From: an uncultured Woeseiaceae bacterium
GTDB taxonomy: Bacteria; Pseudomonadota; Gammaproteobacteria; Steroidobacterales; Woeseiaceae
DNA length: 42,868 bases
NCBI GenBank assembly: GCA_947259285.1
Contig: CAMYMR010000044.1
Location: forward strand, 1-42,868
Direction of reading: 5' to 3'
Shown: piece after piece, positions 1 through 9,942 of the stretch
How the letters are laid out: every line of letters begins with the position of its first letter
Position numbering within the stretch: the stretch's first letter is position 1
Position numbers and translations under genes: made by a program
The notes under the pieces: model-generated
Told to the model about the DNA's origin: nothing
The model's database searches: none
The model's input: the letters and a program-made list of their open reading frames with translations, nothing else

Positions 1-40
1 ATGAGATCGAGCGACTGGTCAACGATCGCCTCGAGACGCT

Positions 41-646
41 TCAGGATTGATCTTTTGGTGGCCTGAGGCCTCTCGTAAGTATCTCTGGAAACTCGGCAGC
101 GATCGTCTCGCCCGTGTCCGCGTCCCCGTGATGCCACTTCGGGATCCAGTTGATCGAACCCATTATTGCGTTGCCTGTCATCCTGACATCGCACGGTGCG
201 ACGCTACCGTCACTGATTCCCGCTTTCAGCAGTTCCTCGAAGCGAGCGCTGTGTTGGCGTGATAAATCCAGGATCTCGGCCCGGTGGGCCGGTTGCAACG
301 AAGGAATCTCGCTCATGATCGCGATGGGGCCGCGTTCGCCGACCATCATATCGATGTGGTAGCGCAGGTAACTCAGGATCGTGTTCATGCCGTCGTGCCG
401 CTCATCCAGCGCTCGCTGCATGGCCTCGCGGCCGAGTTCGGCCGCGCGCAGATAGCAGAGGTAGACCAGCTCTTCCTTGTTGCGGACATAGTAATAGAGC
501 GCGGCGTCGGTCAGCCCGAGGATTGCGGCGACGTCCTTTAGGGAAGAGCCGCTGTAGCCCTTCTCATTAAAGCACCTTGCTGCGGCGCGAAGCATGCGGT
601 CCTTCTGCAATTGGAAACGGGTCTCTTCTTCCTTAACCGCCATCAT
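41..646 (-). CDS. TetR/AcrR-family transcriptional regulator
   Basis: One-component repressor: an N-terminal TetR DNA-binding domain followed by a ligand-binding region. The HTH is seen as SLKDVAAILGLTDAALYYYV followed by RNKEEL. The frame is open back to an ATG at 706, but that codon lies inside or upstream of the predicted transcription start. The tandem ATGs at 646 and 643 follow GGGG at Shine-Dalgarno distance, so I start at 646 (about 201 residues; 643 is equally possible). The gene is divergent from icmF and its promoter contains a perfect palindrome, so autoregulation and control of icmF are likely. The ligand is unknown; an acyl-CoA would fit the neighbour but is inference. Confidence 0.9.
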   Translation of the reverse strand: MMAVKEEETRFQLQKDRMLRAAARCFNEKGYSGSSLKDVAAILGLTDAALYYYVRNKEELVYLCYLRAAELGREAMQRALDERHDGMNTILSYLRYHIDMMVGERGPIAIMSEIPSLQPAHRAEILDLSRQHSARFEELLKAGISDGSVAPCDVRMTGNAIMGSINWIPKWHHGDADTGETIAAEFPEILTRGLRPPKDQS

Positions 647-707
647 TTTCCCCGAGGATCGCTGGGATCTGCCGTCCTGTGACTTGAGTTCTGCCGCATT
701 CTGCATT

Positions 708-735
708 ATTTTAATCTAGATTAAAATTTTTTCAA
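708..735 (-). promoter_or_regulatory. tetR promoter with 20-bp palindromic operator
   Basis: On the minus strand TTGAAA (735-730), a 16-bp spacer and TAAAAT (713-708) form a good sigma-70 promoter. The perfect palindrome ATTTTAATCTAGATTAAAAT at 708-727 fills the spacer and the -10 box, where a bound repressor would block polymerase. Transcription would start near 701, downstream of the ATG at 706. That is why the later start codons are preferred for the regulator. Confidence 0.7.
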
Positions 736-758
736 GACCAAAACTTGTTGTTTATCAT
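730..758 (+). promoter_or_regulatory. possible icmF promoter
   Basis: TATCAT at 753-758 is a plausible -10 box. The only -35 candidate at the right distance, around 730-736 (TTTCAA/TTCAAG), is weak. It sits just beside the TetR palindrome (708-727), so repressor bound there could affect this promoter too. This is a weak prediction. Confidence 0.35.
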
Positions 759-815
759 GAACTTTCTGACCTTCGTACAGATCGTTCCTCTATGTTTCCG
801 CGCGGGAGTGACTGC

Positions 816-3800
816 ATGGGTACCGTAGCCTCTGATTTGCCGGGCGTATCCGGAAAGCGCGAGTCGGCGCCATTACGATTCGTGACCGCCGCATCCCTGT
901 TTGACGGTCACGATGCCGCGATCAACATCATGCGCCGGCTGATTCAGGCGCAGGGTGCTGAAGTCATTCACCTCGGGCACAACCGCAGTGTCGACGACAT
1001 CGTTCGCGCCGCTATTCAGGAAGATGCCGACGGCATAGCGATTAGCTCCTACCAGGGCGGCCACATAGAGTTTTTCACCTACATGATCGACCGTCTGAAG
1101 GAGCTGGGTGCTGGCCACATCAAGGTCTTTGGCGGCGGCGGCGGCACGATTACGCCGGAGGAGATCAGGTCCCTCATGGACTATGGTGTAGAGCGCATCT
1201 ACCACCCTCATGACGGTATGGAGCTCGGGCTCGAGGCGATGATCGCTGATCTGATCGAGCGCACCGCAGCGGCTCGTCGAACGACAGATGCCCGAGGGAA
1301 GAATCGCTCGTCAGTCGATATAGCCGCCACCATATCGTCGATCGAAGAACGCGTCTTCGATGACGCCGAGCTGAGCCGACTCCGAAAGGAATGGCGCATG
1401 CAGGCAGGTCAGGTGCCCGTGATCGGTATCACCGGAACCGGGGGCGCAGGCAAGAGCAGCGTTACGGATGAAATACTGAATCGCTTCCTGTCGTGTTTTC
1501 CCGAAATGAACATCGCGGTGCTTGCCGTCGATCCGACGCGCCGTCGCACGGGCGGAGCGCTGCTCGGTGATCGGATTCGAATGAACTCATTGCGATCCGA
1601 CCGCGTTTACATGCGCTCGATTGCGACGCGACGGCAGCACCTGGCGACAAGTGAAATGCTCGGTGACCAGATCCTGTTTCTCAAATCTCGCGGCTTTGAT
1701 CTGGTGATCGTCGAAACTGCCGGCATCGGCCAGAGCGACAGTGAGATTGTCGACATGGTCGATTTCTCCGTTTACATCATGACCAGTGAATACGGCGCCG
1801 CAAGCCAGCTCGAAAAAATCGACATGATCGACTTTGCGGACCTGATTGTTCTTAACAAGTACGACAAGCGCGGCGCCGAGGACGCGCTGCGCGACGTCCG
1901 CAAGCAATGGAAGCGCAATCACGCCGCTTTCACCGTGGCTGACGACGATGTGCCGGTTTACCCGACCATCGCCAGTCAGTTCAACGATCCTGGCGTGAGC
2001 TGGATGTTCGCCGAGCTGTGCCGCCGTCTCGTCGAAAAAGCCCAGCTCGATGTCAAGCGATGGACGCCGGATATTGAGACCTCCAACCGCGAACCACGCT
2101 CGACGGCAATGATTCCGGGCGCGAGGATCCGGTATCTTGCCGAGATAGCCGAGCAGGGACGTGCGATCAACGACCGCGCCGACAGTCAGGCCGAGACGGC
2201 AAGTCGAGCGCAACACCTCTACGAATCGCTGCGCCTCCTGGATGATGAGGAATTGCCTCGCCGACTCGAACCGTTTAGGGCCGACGCGTTAACCGCCGAC
2301 GTTGATCGTAGCCTGCTGACCCTTCGCCAGCGCTACCAGGAAACGATCGGCGATCTCACAGCCGAGTCGCTGGAACTCTTGCGAGACTGGCCTAAACGGC
2401 GAGACGGCGTGCGATCCGAGGAGCACAGCTACACGGTTCGTGGCCGCGAGATTACCGGCAGCAACTATCGGGAGAGTCTGAGCCACCAGAAGATCCCCAA
2501 GATCGCGGCGCCGGATTTTTCCGACTGGGGCGAGCAGCTCAGGTTTCTTGCCAAAGAGAATCTGCCGGGCGCTTATCCGTACACGGGTGGGGTGTATCCC
2601 TACCGTCGCCTCGGAGAGGATCCAACCCGCATGTTTGCCGGGGAGGGCACGCCCGAGCGCACCAATCGCCGCTTCCATTATCTCTCGCTGGGCCAGGAGG
2701 CGGCACGGCTGTCAACGGCCTTCGACTCGGTAACGTTATACGGCGAGGACCCGCACGAGCGCCCGGATATTTACGGCAAGGTCGGCAACTCAGGCGTATC
2801 GATTGCCACGGTCGATGACATGAAGAAGCTGTATTCGGGTTTCGATCTGTGCGCGCCGACGACCTCCGTTTCGATGACGATAAATGGGCCGGCCCCGATG
2901 ATCCTGGCGTTCTTTATGAACACCGCGATCGACCAGCAGGTCGAGAAGCACCTGCGTGAGACAGGCGGCTGGGGCGCCGTGCAGAAGAAGATTGACGCCT
3001 ACTTCGCCGATAAAGAGCGGCCGCGCTACCAGGGACAGCTCCCCGAAGGCAACGATGGCCTCGGCCTCGGACTACTCGGCGTATCGGGCGAGCTTGTCAT
3101 TGACCAGGAAACGTATGCACGTATTCGAAAAGAGACGATGGCTTTGGTGCGTGGCACCGTGCAGGCGGACATTCTGAAGGAAGATCAGGCGCAGAATACC
3201 TGTATCTTCTCAACCGAATTCGCGATGAAGATGATGGGCGACGTGCAGCAGTTCTTCATCGACAACAATGTCCGTAACTACTACAGCATCTCGATCAGCG
3301 GATATCACATTGCCGAGGCCGGAGCGAACCCGATCAGTCAGCTGGCGTTCACGCTGTCCAACGGCTTCACGATCGTCGAGTATTACCTGGCGCGAGGTAT
3401 GGACATCGATAAGTTCGCGCCTAACTTAAGTTTCTTTTTCTCCAACGGCATGGATCCCGAGTACTCCGTCATCGGCCGGGTCGCCCGACGGATCTGGGCC
3501 CGCGCGATGAAGGAACGTTATGGCGCCAGCGCTCGTTCGCAAATGCTCAAGTACCATGTGCAGACGTCGGGCCGAAGCCTGCATGCTCAGGAGATCAGCT
3601 TCAACGACATCCGCACGACGCTGCAGGCGCTGTACGCGTTGTTCGACAACTGCAACAGCCTGCACACAAATGCCTTCGACGAAGCGATAACAACGCCGAC
3701 CGAACACTCGGTGCGGCGTGCCGTAGCGATACAGCTGATCATCTCTCGAGAGCTGGGGCTTAACTTCTGCGAAAATCCCTGGCAGGGCTCGTTTATCGTC

Positions 3801-4253
3801 AATGAGTTGACCGATCTCGTCGAAGAGGCCGTCTACCGGGAGTTCGAGCGTATTTCGGAGCGCGGCGGCGTGTTGGGTGCCATGGATACGATGTACCAGC
3901 GCGGCAAGATTCAGGAAGAAAGCCTCTACTATGAGAGCAAAAAACACGATGGTTCGCTGCCGCTGATCGGCGTAAACACCTTTCTGCCCAAAGAAGGTCA
4001 GGAAGATGAGGTACACGGACAGGAGTTGATCCGCTCATCCGAAGGTGAGAAGAACCACCAGATCGAACAGCTGCGCGCATTCCAGAAAAATCATGCGGAC
4101 GAGACCGGCGACGCGCTCGCTCGCCTGCAGGCGGTGGCGCGAGAGCGCGGCAACATCTTCGCGGAACTCATGAATACCGTGAAATCAAGTTCCCTGGGGC
4201 AGATTTCACGCGCACTTTATGACGTTGGCGGCGAGTATCGCCGCAATATGTAG
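816..4253 (+). CDS. icmF: fused isobutyryl-CoA mutase (B12 domain, GTPase chaperone and mutase in one chain)
   Basis: Adenosylcobalamin enzyme interconverting isobutyryl-CoA and n-butyryl-CoA. Three parts are visible in order. The B12-binding domain has DGHDAAINI near residue 32 and the glycine run VFGGGGG. A MeaB-type G-protein domain follows, with P-loop GTGGAGKSS near residue 206 and NKYD. The C-terminal half is a methylmalonyl-CoA-mutase-like barrel. At the position where methylmalonyl-CoA mutase has the carboxylate-binding Arg (VRNTYIYP) this protein has Gln (AQNTCIFS), which points to the IcmF type. About 1145 residues is normal for IcmF. ATG 816 is preferred over ATG 792 because GGGAG precedes it at good distance. 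The divergent TetR gene is the likely regulator. It could feed branched-chain acyl-CoAs into the beta-oxidation operon downstream. Confidence 0.95.
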   Translation: MGTVASDLPGVSGKRESAPLRFVTAASLFDGHDAAINIMRRLIQAQGAEVIHLGHNRSVDDIVRAAIQEDADGIAISSYQGGHIEFFTYMIDRLKELGAGHIKVFGGGGGTITPEEIRSLMDYGVERIYHPHDGMELGLEAMIADLIERTAAARRTTDARGKNRSSVDIAATISSIEERVFDDAELSRLRKEWRMQAGQVPVIGITGTGGAGKSSVTDEILNRFLSCFPEMNIAVLAVDPTRRRTGGALLGDRIRMNSLRSDRVYMRSIATRRQHLATSEMLGDQILFLKSRGFDLVIVETAGIGQSDSEIVDMVDFSVYIMTSEYGAASQLEKIDMIDFADLIVLNKYDKRGAEDALRDVRKQWKRNHAAFTVADDDVPVYPTIASQFNDPGVSWMFAELCRRLVEKAQLDVKRWTPDIETSNREPRSTAMIPGARIRYLAEIAEQGRAINDRADSQAETASRAQHLYESLRLLDDEELPRRLEPFRADALTADVDRSLLTLRQRYQETIGDLTAESLELLRDWPKRRDGVRSEEHSYTVRGREITGSNYRESLSHQKIPKIAAPDFSDWGEQLRFLAKENLPGAYPYTGGVYPYRRLGEDPTRMFAGEGTPERTNRRFHYLSLGQEAARLSTAFDSVTLYGEDPHERPDIYGKVGNSGVSIATVDDMKKLYSGFDLCAPTTSVSMTINGPAPMILAFFMNTAIDQQVEKHLRETGGWGAVQKKIDAYFADKERPRYQGQLPEGNDGLGLGLLGVSGELVIDQETYARIRKETMALVRGTVQADILKEDQAQNTCIFSTEFAMKMMGDVQQFFIDNNVRNYYSISISGYHIAEAGANPISQLAFTLSNGFTIVEYYLARGMDIDKFAPNLSFFFSNGMDPEYSVIGRVARRIWARAMKERYGASARSQMLKYHVQTSGRSLHAQEISFNDIRTTLQALYALFDNCNSLHTNAFDEAITTPTEHSVRRAVAIQLIISRELGLNFCENPWQGSFIVNELTDLVEEAVYREFERISERGGVLGAMDTMYQRGKIQEESLYYESKKHDGSLPLIGVNTFLPKEGQEDEVHGQELIRSSEGEKNHQIEQLRAFQKNHADETGDALARLQAVARERGNIFAELMNTVKSSSLGQISRALYDVGGEYRRNM

Positions 4254-4374
4254 CGAGCTGCTTGTTTAACCAGGAACGCGCGACAGCCAGAAAATGGCCG
4301 GCTGGCGCCGAAATCCTGGTATTTGTCGGCGGACGCGGCGTGACTACGCCATCATCATTTCACGAGAATTGATA

Positions 4375-4400
4375 GGGCGGTGAACTATCGTTCACCGCCC
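4375..4400. terminator. hairpin between convergent genes
   Basis: An 11-bp perfect stem (4375-4385 with 4390-4400, arm GGGCGGTGAAC) closes a TATC loop between icmF and the convergent small gene. There is only a poor T-run on either side, so it may terminate weakly in both directions or protect the mRNA 3' ends. Confidence 0.6.
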
Positions 4401-4423
4401 TGTCTGATCGTACGCCAGCAAGT

Positions 4424-4792
4424 CTAGTAGAGGTCGTAGCCCCATCGGCCGACATTCACGCTGCAGGCCTGAAAACGTGCCCACAGTTTTGCCGGTGTCG
4501 AGTCCGGATCGCTCTGTGCGTCACGCCATGTGTCCCACGCTTTGCCAAAAGTCGCAGCATCCTTCGTGGTCCCGATCCAGTACAACGAAACCAGGTCATC
4601 GCTTTGCAGCGGCATCGCCACCTTCGAGGTGTAGTTATTCGCTTTACCCCATTCGTTATTAAAATCGTTGGTAATCTGCATGTAGGTTTCAAACGAGCAC
4701 CCGTCGAGCAGCTTGACCTCGATGACATCCATGTATTCGGCAGATGCCGCCATCGGCAAGAACAGCAACAGTGACAGAATCATTTTTTTCAT
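4424..4792 (-). CDS. small exported protein of unknown function
   Basis: A 122-residue protein starting with a clear signal peptide (MKKMILSLLLFLPMAASA, probable cleavage before EYMD). The mature part has two cysteines, in LDGCSF and FQACSV, which could form a periplasmic disulfide, and it is rich in Trp and Tyr. ATG 4792 is chosen over the longer open frame because the signal peptide begins there and GGGGAT lies eight bases upstream. I do not recognise the family. It stands alone, divergent from the second TetR gene. Confidence 0.75.
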   Translation of the reverse strand: MKKMILSLLLFLPMAASAEYMDVIEVKLLDGCSFETYMQITNDFNNEWGKANNYTSKVAMPLQSDDLVSLYWIGTTKDAATFGKAWDTWRDAQSDPDSTPAKLWARFQACSVNVGRWGYDLY

Positions 4793-5004
4793 TGTTTTAT
4801 CCCCAATCCAGTTAGACCCAACCGCGTCGGTCTCGACACAGCATCGCACCAGTATAGTTGAGATCCCGAAGCCAGACAGGGTTGGCGGTGTTCAGGTATC
4901 GGCGGGACCGACTGCAGCGCCGACTCTCGCTGCTACCGGCTTCGGGGCCTCCGCGTCAGCCGATTCGACGACGGATGCCGGCGTCGGAATTACGGAGGCG
5001 ATGC

Positions 5005-5054
5005 TTGAAAGCAAGCCGGCCCAGCGTATAATCACTTGCTTGTTGACAGCAAGT
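5005..5054 (+). promoter_or_regulatory. promoter with inverted-repeat operator for the second TetR gene
   Basis: TTGAAA (5005-5010), a 16-bp spacer and a perfect TATAAT (5027-5032) make a strong sigma-70 promoter. Immediately downstream, ACTTGCT (5034-5040) and AGCAAGT (5048-5054) form an exact inverted repeat with a 7-bp spacer, covering the expected transcription start near 5039. This is the layout expected for autorepression. Confidence 0.7.
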
Positions 5055-5066
5055 AAATGGTGGAAC

Positions 5067-5684
5067 TTGCAGCAGACGAACAATCTCACCCAGGCCGAGC
5101 GATCGGCGCTGTCCGATAAGGCCATGCTGGAAGCGGCGATGGCTCTGGTGCTGGAGCACGGCACGGAGAAAACCACGTTAGCCATGATCGGCGAAAGGGC
5201 CGGCTACAGCCGCGGGTTGGCGACCTACCGTTTCGGCTCCAAAGGCGGGCTGTACGATGCCCTGTGCAAGTCGATATCCCGTCACTGGCTCGAATATCTG
5301 AAGCAAGGCGTCGGCGACAAAGTCGGTATTGACGCAATGTGTGCCGCGCTGGACACCATTTACAGATTTGCAGAGGACTCTCCGGAGGAGGCGCGCGCGC
5401 TGGAGATTCTCTATAGCGGTGCCGCGAGTCCGAGCTCCGAATATCAGCAGACGGCCATCGATATTCGTCAACGACAAAAATCGGATGTCGCCGAATGGGT
5501 GCGCCGCGGGCAGGAAACCGGGCAGATTCGCCGTGACGTCGACGCCGAGGAAGTCGCGACACAGTATGTGGCCTACATAACCGGCATGACCTATCTGTGG
5601 CTGATGAGCCCGGATAACTTTGACTTCTCGATTTCGAACGAGGTCATGAAAAGACATTTGAGAGATTCTCTTGCGGCCGCTTAG
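5067..5684 (+). CDS. TetR/AcrR-family transcriptional regulator
   Basis: Probable repressor of the adjoining fatty/branched-chain acyl-CoA operon. The TetR helix-turn-helix reads [20 protein letters not shown] followed by [10 protein letters not shown], then a helical ligand-binding region to the C-terminus DSLAAA. The frame is open from 4713, but the promoter at 5005-5032 and the repeat at 5034-5054 leave TTG 5067 as the first usable start (205 residues, typical of the family), with GGTGGA close upstream. ATG 5124 would cut into the first helix. The gene ends 31 bp before the thiolase start, so it may be the first gene of that operon. The ligand is unknown. Confidence 0.85.
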   Translation: MQQTNNLTQAERSALSDKAMLEAAMALVLEHGTEKTTLAMIGERAGYSRGLATYRFGSKGGLYDALCKSISRHWLEYLKQGVGDKVGIDAMCAALDTIYRFAEDSPEEARALEILYSGAASPSSEYQQTAIDIRQRQKSDVAEWVRRGQETGQIRRDVDAEEVATQYVAYITGMTYLWLMSPDNFDFSISNEVMKRHLRDSLAAA

Positions 5685-5715
5685 CGAGCCGCAGTGCACA
5701 CAGAGGAAACCAGCA

Positions 5716-6924
5716 ATGACAGACGCTTATATTTTCGATCATGTTCGTAGTCCGCGTGGCAAGGGTCGCCCGACAGGGGCCCTGCACGAAGTAAGGCCGA
5801 TTGACCTGGCCTCCCAGGTGTTGGCTGCTGTTCGCGAGCGCAATGCGCTCGATACGAGCAAAGTCGATGATGTGATTTTCGGCTGCACGGCACCGGTCGG
5901 TGAGCAAGGTTCCGTCATTCCGCGACTGGCCGTACTCAATGCCGATTACGATCAGGGTGTGCCCGGCAAGCAGTTGAACCGGTTCTGTGCATCGGGGCTC
6001 GAAGCCGTGAACAGCGCGGCCGCGCAGGTCATGTCGGGCCAATCCGACCTTGCGATCGGCGGTGGCATCGAGTGCATGTCACGCGTGCCAATGGGCTCCG
6101 ACTCGGGCGCAATGCACGCGGATCCCGGTTTTGCCTACAAATCTTATTTCGTGCCGCAAGGCATTGGCGCGGACCTGATTGCGACACTCGAAGGTTTCAC
6201 GCGTGAAGACGTCGACGCTTACGCGGTGGAAAGCCAGGCGCGCGCGGCGAACGCCTGGGAGAACGGCTATTTTTCGAGTTCCGTCGTGCCGATTACCGAT
6301 CAGCTCGGCAACGTCTTGCTCGATTGCGATGAGCACATGCGGCCCGGCACCACGGCCGAAGACCTGGCGGGATTGAAAGCCGCGTTCGAGCTGCCGGGAC
6401 AACAAGCGGGATTCGATGCAGTCGCCATTCAGAAATACCCGCAGGTCGAAGCGATCAATCACGTCCACACAGGCGGTAATTCGAGTGGCATTGTCGATGG
6501 CTGCGCGGCCGTGCTGGTGGGCACCAGGGAAATCGGCAAAGCCCTCGGCCTGAAGCCGCGCGCACGTATCAAGGGCTTTTCGTCGATTGGCACGGACCCG
6601 ACGATCATGCTCACGGGCCCGGCGCCGTCGGCGGAGAAAGTGCTGAAGCGCTGCGGCATGGCCGTCGAAGACATCGACCTCTTCGAACTCAACGAAGCGT
6701 TTGCGTCGGTCGTATTGTTATTCATGCGCAAGCTTGGAATCGCGCACGAGCAAATCAACGTCAATGGCGGAGCGATCGCAATGGGACACCCGCTTGGCGC
6801 GACAGGCGCCATGATCCTGGGCACGGTACTCGATGAACTCGAGCGCCGGGACCAGACTACGGCGCTGGTCAATTTATGCGTCGGTGGCGGAATGGGTACA
6901 GCAACGATTATTGAACGCGTTTGA
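5716..6924 (+). CDS. acetyl-CoA C-acyltransferase (thiolase)
   Basis: Thiolase of 402 residues for the last beta-oxidation step, cleaving 3-ketoacyl-CoA to acetyl-CoA and a shortened acyl-CoA. The nucleophilic cysteine lies in NRFCASG (Cys91), the catalytic histidine in GHPLGATGA, and the second cysteine in CVGGGMG near the C-terminus. The start at ATG 5716 is supported by AGAGGA upstream. It is followed 29 bp later by a FadB/FadJ-like gene, an arrangement known for fadA/fadI operons. The sequence alone does not separate a biosynthetic acetoacetyl-CoA thiolase from a broad 3-ketoacyl-CoA thiolase, but the context favours degradation. Confidence 0.93.
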   Translation: MTDAYIFDHVRSPRGKGRPTGALHEVRPIDLASQVLAAVRERNALDTSKVDDVIFGCTAPVGEQGSVIPRLAVLNADYDQGVPGKQLNRFCASGLEAVNSAAAQVMSGQSDLAIGGGIECMSRVPMGSDSGAMHADPGFAYKSYFVPQGIGADLIATLEGFTREDVDAYAVESQARAANAWENGYFSSSVVPITDQLGNVLLDCDEHMRPGTTAEDLAGLKAAFELPGQQAGFDAVAIQKYPQVEAINHVHTGGNSSGIVDGCAAVLVGTREIGKALGLKPRARIKGFSSIGTDPTIMLTGPAPSAEKVLKRCGMAVEDIDLFELNEAFASVVLLFMRKLGIAHEQINVNGGAIAMGHPLGATGAMILGTVLDELERRDQTTALVNLCVGGGMGTATIIERV

Positions 6925-6953
6925 GTCGCGACAGAATTAACTGGAAAAGCCAA

Positions 6954-9128
6954 ATGAACACACTTCAAATCAAAACAGATAACGATGGTATTGCGACGAT
7001 CACGATAGACCTCGAGGATCGCTCAATGAACGTCGTATCGCCGGAATTCATTGCCGAGCTCGATCAGGCGGTTGACCAGATCGCAGGCGATGACAGCGTC
7101 AGGGGTGCTGTCGTTACGTCGGGTAAGACGTCGTTTATTGCCGGCGCGGACCTGTTGCAGCTCGTCGACGAAATCGTGCCCGGTAGCGACGCGAAGGAGG
7201 GCTACGCCAGGTTTAGCGACCTTCAGCAGGTGTACCGGAAGCTCGAAACCTGCGGTAAACCTTTCGCGGCGGCGATCAACGGCACGGCGCTTGGTGGTGG
7301 GCTCGAACTTTGCCTTGCCTGTCACTATCGAGTGGCCGCGAACAACCCCAAGGCCAAGATCGGTTTGCCGGAGGTCCAGGTCGGGTTGCTGCCGGGTGCC
7401 GGGGGCACGCAACGGCTGCCGCGCCTGATCGGACTGGAAGCAGCACTGCCTCTGATCGTGCAAGGGACGCACCTGTCACCGGAAAAAGCAGCCGAACTGG
7501 GCATCGTGGATCAGCTCGTAGAGTCTGGCCAGGAGCTTGCTGCCGCCAGGCAGTGGATCCAGGAGGGCGGTGAAGCAGAGCAGCCCTGGGACAAGAAAGG
7601 TTTCAAAGTGCCGGGTGGTGCCGGCCTGATGCATCCCAAAGCGATCCAGACGCAGATGTTCGGCGTTGCCTTGTTGCAGAAGACGACCAATCACAATTTT
7701 CCGGCGCCGATCGCGATCATGTCCGCCGTGTACGAAGGTTCCGTGTTACCGATCGACAAGGCGCTCCAGATCGAGTCGAAGTACTTTGCCGAGCTTTTGA
7801 CCAGTGTCGAAGCGCGCAACATGATTCGCACGCTGTTCGTCAACAAAGGCGCGGCGGACAAACTCGTGCGTCGTCCGAAGGACATCGACAAGAGCAAGGT
7901 CTCGAAGCTCGGGGTACTGGGCGCCGGCATGATGGGCGCGGGGATTGCATTCGTTTCCGCGCGCGCCGGCATGCAGGTGGTATTGCTCGACCGCAGCAAG
8001 GAAGATGCCGAGAAAGGCAAGGACTACTCACGGCAACTGCTGCAAAAGCGCATTGACCGTGGACGAATGGACGCCGACAAGGCGAACAGTATGCTCGAAC
8101 TCATTCACACGACCGACGACTACGCGGTTCTGGAGGGCTGTCAGTATGTTATCGAAGCCGTTTTTGAAGATCGTGGTATCAAGGCGGATGTAACGGCCAG
8201 GGCAGAAGCGGTCATCGCCAGGGATGCGATTTTCGGTTCCAATACGTCGACTTTACCGATATCAGGGCTTGCCGAGGCTTCGCAAAGACCCGAGAGCTTT
8301 ATTGGAATTCACTTCTTCTCGCCCGTCGACAAAATGCCGCTGGTAGAAGTCATCGTTGGTGAGGAAACAAGTGATGAAGCGATTGCGCGTACGCTTGACT
8401 ACATACAGCAATTGAGAAAGACGCCGATCGTCGTCAATGACAGCCGTGGCTTCTACACCAGCCGCGTATTCGGTACCTTCACGCTGGAAGGCATCGCGAT
8501 GCTCGCGGAAGGCGTGAATCCCGCGCTCATCGAAAACGTTGCGAAACATGCCGGCATGCCCGTCGGTCCTCTGGCGGTCACGGATGAAGTCTCGCTGGAG
8601 CTGGCCTACAAGATCGGTCAACAGGCGCGTGAGGACCTCGGCGATCGTTACGGCGAGACGCCGGCCGATGCGGTGCTGGAGAAAATGGTTGTCGATCTGA
8701 ACCGTCGCGGCAAGCGATTCGGCGCCGGCTTTTACGACTATCCGGAGGGTAGTAACAAGCAGTTGTGGCCCGGCCTGGCCGAACATTTCCCACTGGCCGA
8801 TGTGCAGCCGTCGCCTGACGAAGTCCGGACCAGGCTCCTGTATGTTCAGGCCATAGACACGGCGCGCTGCCTGGAGGAAGGTGTGTTGACGCACCCGGCC
8901 GACGCGGACGTCGGGTCGATATTCGGCTGGGGTTTCCCGGCGCACCTGGGGGGCACGCTGTCCTTTATCGAGACCGTCGGATTGACAGAATTTGTCGCAG
9001 AAGCTGATCGCCTTGCAGAACTGCATGGGGCGAGATTCGAGGTGCCGAAAGGTCTTCGTGCCATGGCTGAAAACGGGGAAACCTATTACGGTCTGGTCGG
9101 CAAGGGTGACGCACGTTCCGCGGCCTGA
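6954..9128 (+). CDS. bifunctional enoyl-CoA hydratase / 3-hydroxyacyl-CoA dehydrogenase (FadB/FadJ type)
   Basis: Multifunctional beta-oxidation subunit of 724 residues. Residues 1 to about 190 are a crotonase domain with both catalytic glutamates in place (GGGLELCLA and [14 protein letters not shown]). A Rossmann NAD-binding motif follows ([14 protein letters not shown]), then [15 protein letters not shown] with the catalytic His, and two C-terminal hydroxyacyl-CoA dehydrogenase modules. It hydrates 2-enoyl-CoA and oxidises the resulting 3-hydroxyacyl-CoA, handing ketoacyl-CoA to the thiolase just upstream. ATG 6954 is chosen because the conserved N-terminus begins there. The length lies between E. 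coli FadJ and FadB; I do not choose a symbol. Confidence 0.93.
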   Translation: MNTLQIKTDNDGIATITIDLEDRSMNVVSPEFIAELDQAVDQIAGDDSVRGAVVTSGKTSFIAGADLLQLVDEIVPGSDAKEGYARFSDLQQVYRKLETCGKPFAAAINGTALGGGLELCLACHYRVAANNPKAKIGLPEVQVGLLPGAGGTQRLPRLIGLEAALPLIVQGTHLSPEKAAELGIVDQLVESGQELAAARQWIQEGGEAEQPWDKKGFKVPGGAGLMHPKAIQTQMFGVALLQKTTNHNFPAPIAIMSAVYEGSVLPIDKALQIESKYFAELLTSVEARNMIRTLFVNKGAADKLVRRPKDIDKSKVSKLGVLGAGMMGAGIAFVSARAGMQVVLLDRSKEDAEKGKDYSRQLLQKRIDRGRMDADKANSMLELIHTTDDYAVLEGCQYVIEAVFEDRGIKADVTARAEAVIARDAIFGSNTSTLPISGLAEASQRPESFIGIHFFSPVDKMPLVEVIVGEETSDEAIARTLDYIQQLRKTPIVVNDSRGFYTSRVFGTFTLEGIAMLAEGVNPALIENVAKHAGMPVGPLAVTDEVSLELAYKIGQQAREDLGDRYGETPADAVLEKMVVDLNRRGKRFGAGFYDYPEGSNKQLWPGLAEHFPLADVQPSPDEVRTRLLYVQAIDTARCLEEGVLTHPADADVGSIFGWGFPAHLGGTLSFIETVGLTEFVAEADRLAELHGARFEVPKGLRAMAENGETYYGLVGKGDARSAA

Positions 9129-9138
9129 GGAGAACGCG

Positions 9139-9912
9139 ATGAGCAGCATCGTCAATTACGAAAACAAAGGACCGGTCGCGGTCATTACGCTGAATCGTCC
9201 GGATTCAATGAACGCATTCACGACAGCGTTGTCGAACGATCTGCAGCTGGCTCTGGAACGCGCCGCCGGCGACGAGTCCGTGCGGGTCATTATCGTGACC
9301 GGCGAGGGGCGTTGTTTCAGTGCCGGTGCCGACCTCAAATCGGGGTTCGAAGGCCGCCCTGTTTTCGGCAAGCTGCAGTATGAATACCGGCCGGTCTTGT
9401 CCGCAATTGCGACGACGCCGAAGCCCGTCATCGCGGCGGTGCCGGGCTCAGCTGCCGGAATAGGGATGTCGATGGCATTGCACTGCGACCTGATGATCAT
9501 GGCGGATAATGCGTTTTTGCTGTCGCCCTTTACGACGATTTCGCTGGTGCCCGATGGCGGACTCAACTGGCTGCTGGTGCGGCAACTCGGGTATCGCCGT
9601 GCATTTCAACTCAGCATCGAATCGGAACGAATTCCGGCCGCGCGTTGTGTCGAGCTTGGCCTGGCCAACAAGGCCGTGCCGGCCGAAGACCTGCAGAGTA
9701 CCGCGCTCGAGTGGGCCGAGACGCTGGCCAAACGTGCGCCGCGTTCGATCGCTGCGACCAAGAAGGTGATGCGGCACGCGATGGACAATGACTGGGCCAG
9801 CACGTTTGACATGGAAGCCGATTGGCAGCAAGCGCTGGCGGGATCCGATGACAACGTAGAGGGCGTCGCGGCATTCTTCGAGAAACGTGAACCGAAATTT
9901 CAAGGCAAGTAA
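9139..9912 (+). CDS. enoyl-CoA hydratase/isomerase family protein, PaaG-like
   Basis: Crotonase-fold protein of 257 residues. The oxyanion-hole segments are present (FSAGADLKSGF and GSAAGIGMSMALHCD). However, the two glutamates of true hydratases are missing: the GGGxEL position reads GIGMSM, and the PE of QPEI reads PFTT. It keeps the LVPDGG motif seen in PaaG-type isomerases, where an aspartate is catalytic. An isomerase or another acyl-CoA reaction is therefore likelier than simple hydration. The start is set by AGGAG overlapping the stop of the preceding gene, so the two genes are probably translationally coupled. Confidence 0.9.
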   Translation: MSSIVNYENKGPVAVITLNRPDSMNAFTTALSNDLQLALERAAGDESVRVIIVTGEGRCFSAGADLKSGFEGRPVFGKLQYEYRPVLSAIATTPKPVIAAVPGSAAGIGMSMALHCDLMIMADNAFLLSPFTTISLVPDGGLNWLLVRQLGYRRAFQLSIESERIPAARCVELGLANKAVPAEDLQSTALEWAETLAKRAPRSIAATKKVMRHAMDNDWASTFDMEADWQQALAGSDDNVEGVAAFFEKREPKFQGK

Positions 9913-9942
9913 CAGCACCGAGAATTAAAGCGAGTACCGACT

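Noticed and set aside
41-706. TetR gene starting at ATG 706
   Set aside because: The predicted -10 box (713-708) puts the transcription start near 701, after this codon; tandem ATGs at 646/643 follow a GGGG Shine-Dalgarno.
1587-2216. 209-residue minus-strand frame inside icmF
   Set aside because: It is antisense to the well-conserved IcmF reading frame and has no recognisable motif.
4713-5066. 323-residue version of the second TetR protein
   Set aside because: The extra N-terminus is low-complexity, antisense to the small exported gene at its start, and lies upstream of the promoter found at 5005-5032.
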